NCBI GenBank assembly: GCA_002898315.1
Contig: BEHV01000006.1
Span: forward strand, 60,984-124,983
Source of the DNA: a bacterium HR19
GTDB taxonomy: Bacteria; Calescibacteriota; Calescibacteriia; Calescibacteriales; Calescibacteriaceae
DNA: 64,000 bases
Reading direction: 5' to 3'
How positions within the stretch are numbered: position 1 is the first letter of the stretch; every line of letters starts with the position of its first letter. The position numbers and the translations under genes were made by a program. The notes under the pieces are model-generated. The model made no database searches and was not told where the DNA came from. It worked only from the letters and a program-made list of their open reading frames with translations. Shown here piece by piece: positions 60,040 through 64,000 of this stretch.

Positions 60040-60060
60040 CTAAAAATTAAGAGTGAAGCG

Positions 60061-60459
60061 ATGAGCAAGTTTTCAAAAAGGTCAAGGTCAGTCAAAAAAT
60101 ACAACAGCGGAAAAACAAAAGGAAAAATTGCAGAAGACATAGCATGCCAATACCTTGAAAGCAAAGGATATAAAATCATAAAGAGAAATTTCAGAACGAG
60201 ATATGGAGAAATAGATATAATAGTTTTATCACCTTCAAATGTTTTATGTTTTGTTGAGGTGAAAAGCGCTGAGAAAAATCTCTCACTACCAGAAGAATCA
60301 ATAAACCAGAGAAAAATAAGCAAAATCTTGAAAAACGCTGAAATATTTATTTCGCAGAATAAAGAATTTTCTCAACTTGAAATGAGGTTTGATGTGATAA
60401 CAATAAAAGATGGTAAGATAAGCCATATAGAAAACGCATTCTCAGAAAGTGATTTGTAG
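60061..60459 (+). CDS. YraN/UPF0102 family endonuclease-like protein
   Basis: GKIAEDIACQYLESKGYKIIKRNFRTRYGEIDIIVLSPSNVLCFVEVKSAE. Confidence 0.95.
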   Translation: MSKFSKRSRSVKKYNSGKTKGKIAEDIACQYLESKGYKIIKRNFRTRYGEIDIIVLSPSNVLCFVEVKSAEKNLSLPEESINQRKISKILKNAEIFISQNKEFSQLEMRFDVITIKDGKISHIENAFSESDL

Positions 60460-60509
60460 CAGAGAAAAAGTTATGCGAAATTATAATAAATGTAATTAAT
60501 TAAGAAACC

Positions 60510-60999
60510 ATGATTACCATAAGAAAAGCCACATTAGATGATTATAAAGATTTCTGCGAACTTATATTGGTCTCTGCTCCCTATTTCCCGATTCTTTTTG
60601 GGAATAAAACAAAAACGGTACTGCAAAATTTATTCCGTTATCACTCAAATCTTTTTAGCTTTGAACACGTTTATTTTGCAGAGGTTGATGGAAAGAAAGC
60701 CGGAATGATTTTAGGATATGATTGGCAAAATAAAAAACGGGAGAACTTAAGAACTGGCTTTCTATTATTTAAAGAGATAGGTTTCGGTATTTTAGTTAAA
60801 TTTTTATCATTGATAAAGTTTAAAGAGACAGTTGGAAAAGTGCGTGATGGCGAATATTATATTAGCAATATAGCTATATATCCACTAATATAGAGGACAA
60901 GGAGTGGGAAAAGGATTAATGTTTCAAGCTGAACAAGAAGCAAAAATGATTGGTGTTGATTTGAAGGACAAAAAATTGAAACAAAGTAACCCAAATTAG
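60510..60999 (+). pseudogene. GNAT-family N-acetyltransferase, frameshifted and C-terminally truncated
   Basis: ORF ends ...YYISNIAIYPLI*; removing one A near 60889 gives PLYRGQGVGKGLMFQAEQEAKMIG, the GNAT acetyl-CoA-binding motif. Confidence 0.85.
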
Positions 61000-62321
61000 G
61001 CAAAGCCAAATTTCACATACCCAACAACCGTTATGCAAAAAAAGATTTTCATAAAAATATAGTAGAGCACCGAGTTCAAGAGAGTGATCGGAAAACCAAA
61101 CTTTACAAATTCAAAAAACCCTATTCCTGCTCCCTTTCTCTTCTCTGACGCCTGAATTATTATAACATTGCTCGCAGCACCCAAAATCGTGAGGTTGCCA
61201 GCAATAGTACTTGATACAGCTAAAACCAAGAGAGAAAAAACATCATCCATGCTAAGCAAAGGCAAAATAAGCATAGTGAGAGGGACATTAGATACAAGCT
61301 GGCTCAAAAGAATTCCAGCACCAAAAAGATAAAGATGCGAAGTAAGGTCAAATTGAAAAATGAGCTTCTGGAATAATCTTGTCCCCCACACCGATTTCAT
61401 AAGGATGAACATTGATGCAAAGAAAACAAGAGTTTTCCAATCAACATTTTTCAGGACTCTCAAAGTTCTACCACCAAAGAGCAAAACCGGCAGAGCAGAA
61501 ACAAAAGTTATATAATGTATCGGGAATTTTATATCCAATCCAAGAAAAATCGCAAATGTTCTGAAAACTACGAGCACAATAAGTAAAGTCATTGAGAGTT
61601 TGGAGACGACTTCAAGTCGCTTTTTAGATTTTTCAAAAGCATGCTCTGTTTTTGAACCTTCTTTGCCCCACGCAAAATCTTCCGGCTCCGAAAAACTTAT
61701 CTTGAAATCTTTTATTCTGTAAAGAGCTTTTAGGAAGAAAGGAGTAATCACGAGATTCACAACAGTTGGAGCAAAAAGATAGATGAAAAATACCAGAAAT
61801 TCATTGCCAAAATTCCCATAATGAGATATAAGGAAGTTCTGTGGATTTCCTATCGGACTCATCACGCTACCTATCGTAACCGAGAAGGCAAGAAGAAAAA
61901 GAAAGAACTTCTCATCAACCCCACAAATTCGCGAGATATAAATAGCAATAGGAGTTGCTATTACAGCCACGGTATCATTCATCAAAATTGCAGATGAGAA
62001 TCCCATGAGCAAACTGAAAAAGAGAATAAGAGAACTAAAACTTTTCACCCTGCTCAAAATACCATAAGACAGCTTTTGAAGGTATCCGCTTTCTTCAAGA
62101 GCAGAACCTATAACAAACATACTGAAAAGAAACAAAATGACATCAAAATCAATCGCCCTCAAAGCTTCTTGAAGAGAAATACTGCGAGATAAGATAACAA
62201 TTAGGGAGCCAATAAACATAGCTTGCCATATCTCAAACTTGATGCCTCTCAAACTTCTCAAAGAGATGAGAATGATAACAAGAGCAAGAGATAATACAGG
62301 GACAAACTCCCGAAGAAACAT
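60996..62321 (-). CDS. ArsB/NhaD/SLC13-type anion permease
   Basis: Polytopic; MGFSSAILMNDTVAVIATPIAIYI, SPIGNPQNFLISHYGNFG, SNVPLTMLILPLL, LTILGAASNVIIIQ. Confidence 0.88.
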   Translation of the reverse strand: MFLREFVPVLSLALVIILISLRSLRGIKFEIWQAMFIGSLIVILSRSISLQEALRAIDFDVILFLFSMFVIGSALEESGYLQKLSYGILSRVKSFSSLILFFSLLMGFSSAILMNDTVAVIATPIAIYISRICGVDEKFFLFLLAFSVTIGSVMSPIGNPQNFLISHYGNFGNEFLVFFIYLFAPTVVNLVITPFFLKALYRIKDFKISFSEPEDFAWGKEGSKTEHAFEKSKKRLEVVSKLSMTLLIVLVVFRTFAIFLGLDIKFPIHYITFVSALPVLLFGGRTLRVLKNVDWKTLVFFASMFILMKSVWGTRLFQKLIFQFDLTSHLYLFGAGILLSQLVSNVPLTMLILPLLSMDDVFSLLVLAVSSTIAGNLTILGAASNVIIIQASEKRKGAGIGFFEFVKFGFPITLLNSVLYYIFMKIFFCITVVGYVKFGFA

Positions 62322-62430
62322 CTTAAAATTTCAAAACATAAAACAAAAGAAACAAAAAATGAGAAAAGCAGAATTTTAGCCATCAAAATATCTAAGTGGC
62401 AGGTTTGACATAATTGAGAACTTCTTCAAA

Positions 62431-62817
62431 ATGCAGGCGATAGAAGAGATAAAAAAAATTTTTGAAGAGATTATCTTATCACTTTCCAGAATATACCAAA
62501 TAATTCTTGCATCAGAAGAAGGAATCTTTTCAAAAGAAATAGAGGAGAATTTAGATAAGTTGAAAGGGCTATTTCAGAAATTACAAGAGAAGCTTTCTGA
62601 CCTTTTAAACAAGAAAGATATCCAGCCAGTAGATATTTCAGAAATCATAAACCTCTGCGCAAAGGCAGGAGATATATCAGAAAAAATTGAGAGCAAACTT
62701 AAAGATATAGCAGAAAAAGACGCAAAGAAAATAGAATCTCTAATGAGATTACAGGAACAGATAAAATCTGCTCTATCATTCATATCAAAGGGGAAAAAAT
62801 TAGAGTTCAAAACATAA
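62431..62817 (+). CDS. Small coiled-coil protein (possibly FlgN-like)
   Basis: All-helical 128-aa ORF; FlgN suggestion is only by size and pattern. Confidence 0.5.
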   Translation: MQAIEEIKKIFEEIILSLSRIYQIILASEEGIFSKEIEENLDKLKGLFQKLQEKLSDLLNKKDIQPVDISEIINLCAKAGDISEKIESKLKDIAEKDAKKIESLMRLQEQIKSALSFISKGKKLEFKT

Positions 62818-62837
62818 AACAAGAGAAACAGAACATC

Positions 62838-63956
62838 TCACCTTATTCCTAACTGACCATAAAAATTACTCCCTTGACAGAAAACTTTTCCATTTTTCCT
62901 GACATAGCAAAAGTGATATAATCCCAAAGATAGAGATACCACATCGTCATCTATCTTGATAGGGGAAGGATAGTAAATTGAATTCCAGCACCAAAGAGAA
63001 CCATCTTGCTTTATAGCACAACCAGAAGTATCACCTATATCTGCAAAAATAACATCGTCTAAAATTTTTCTCGGGGGATAAATCATCTCATCACTACCAA
63101 ATTCTCTTCCGAAGCACCAAAGGGAATTATCTTTTTTCAGAAAGCATGTCTGATACCCATCACCAGCATAAACATTTAAGATATTGCTCGCAAACGATTC
63201 ACGACCTTCATAGTTTATGAAAGAAGTTGCTGTCTGGTTATACTTATCCCAACCACAGCAGGTCAAATTTCCGTCTTTTTTGAGATAGCATGTATGACCA
63301 CCTCCATAAGGAAAGGAAATAATACCTCCGATAGCACCGTAGTATCCCCCACAGGCAAAAGATACGACTTCACTGGTTATAAATGAAGGAGAGGTTTTTG
63401 GTATATTTGTTCCATCACACAGCTCACCAAATTTATTATTTCCCCAGCACCAAAGAGAATTATCGTTCTTCAAAATACATCCGTGAGATTGAGCGAGAGA
63501 TAAAGATTTCACTTCATCTGCTATATTTGTTGGATTAAGATTACAGTTCTTATTTTCTTTGTTGTACTCATCACACGAATGAGTTCCCATTCCTCCATCT
63601 CCAAGTACTCCCCCGTTCAAACCCCAGCACCAGAGAGAACTATCTTTTTTGATTGCGCAAGTTCTTTGAAACGAAGCAGAAACATAGATAACATCATCCA
63701 TAACCTTCGTAGGGAGGAACTTTTCATTCAAAGGTAGATTTCCACTTATAGCTCCCCCGTAATTAGTTCCCCAGCACCAAAGGGAACTATCTTTTTTTAT
63801 GGCGCATGTGTGATATTCACCAGAAGAAACAGAAATAACTTCATCTAATCCTTTAACCTCAACAGGAGAGGAGTAGTAATCATTGGTATGGTCTTTCTTC
63901 TCGCACGAGTACGCTAAAAATAAAAAAAAGATAGAAAAGATTTTCCAATTCTTCAT
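62838..63956 (-). CDS. RCC1-repeat lipoprotein with paired cysteines in repeats
   Basis: Lipobox FLFLAYSCEKK; seven degenerate HTCAIKKDSSLWCWG-type repeats. Confidence 0.85.
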   Translation of the reverse strand: MKNWKIFSIFFLFLAYSCEKKDHTNDYYSSPVEVKGLDEVISVSSGEYHTCAIKKDSSLWCWGTNYGGAISGNLPLNEKFLPTKVMDDVIYVSASFQRTCAIKKDSSLWCWGLNGGVLGDGGMGTHSCDEYNKENKNCNLNPTNIADEVKSLSLAQSHGCILKNDNSLWCWGNNKFGELCDGTNIPKTSPSFITSEVVSFACGGYYGAIGGIISFPYGGGHTCYLKKDGNLTCCGWDKYNQTATSFINYEGRESFASNILNVYAGDGYQTCFLKKDNSLWCFGREFGSDEMIYPPRKILDDVIFADIGDTSGCAIKQDGSLWCWNSIYYPSPIKIDDDVVSLSLGLYHFCYVRKNGKVFCQGSNFYGQLGIR

Positions 63957-64000
63957 AAAACTGTTTATTCTTCGCTAATAGTAAATTTAATAAAAGTTTT

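Noticed and set aside
1-64000. CRISPR arrays, insertion sequences, rRNA genes, prophage
   Set aside because: No regularly spaced direct repeats, transposase/integrase motifs, rRNA sequence or phage structural proteins were seen on reading through.

Overview
AT-rich, densely packed chromosomal window from a flagellated diderm bacterium. The envelope evidence is HldD, a LolC/E-type permease, ExbD, several lipoproteins and a putative outer-membrane protein; the lineage cannot be assigned from sequence alone. I support about 57 protein genes and 2 tRNAs, tRNA-Met(CAT) and tRNA-Val(GAC). I saw no rRNA, CRISPR array or insertion sequence. Recognisable modules: pabB (partial, open at the left edge), glmM, cysH (APS-reductase type), sat, map, cobI/cbiL, hldD, serA, thiL, thi4, trpS, tatC, a fusA-rpsJ-rplC-rplD-rplW-rplB block followed directly by trmD, rpsT-flgC-x-fliE-fliF, asd, fliP and mfd. 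Best candidates for a second look: (1) a minus-strand accessory unit at 51467-53509 with a DUF4435/RloB/OLD-like layout (AAA_21 ATPase + small TOPRIM-like protein, perhaps plus a small ORF) lying between fliF/asd and fliP; (2) a tRNA-Met / zinc-ribbon mRNA / tRNA-Val array with only 10 nt between the first tRNA and the ORF; (3) FliF with a very long proline-rich cytoplasmic linker; (4) Thi4 with a Cys at the suicide-donor position, next to an archaeal-looking partner; (5) a DksA/TraR protein with acidic and basic tails; (6) a GNAT gene broken by a 1-nt frameshift; (7) a candidate FlgM with a possible sigma-28 promoter. All calls come from reading motifs in translated sequence; no database search was run.
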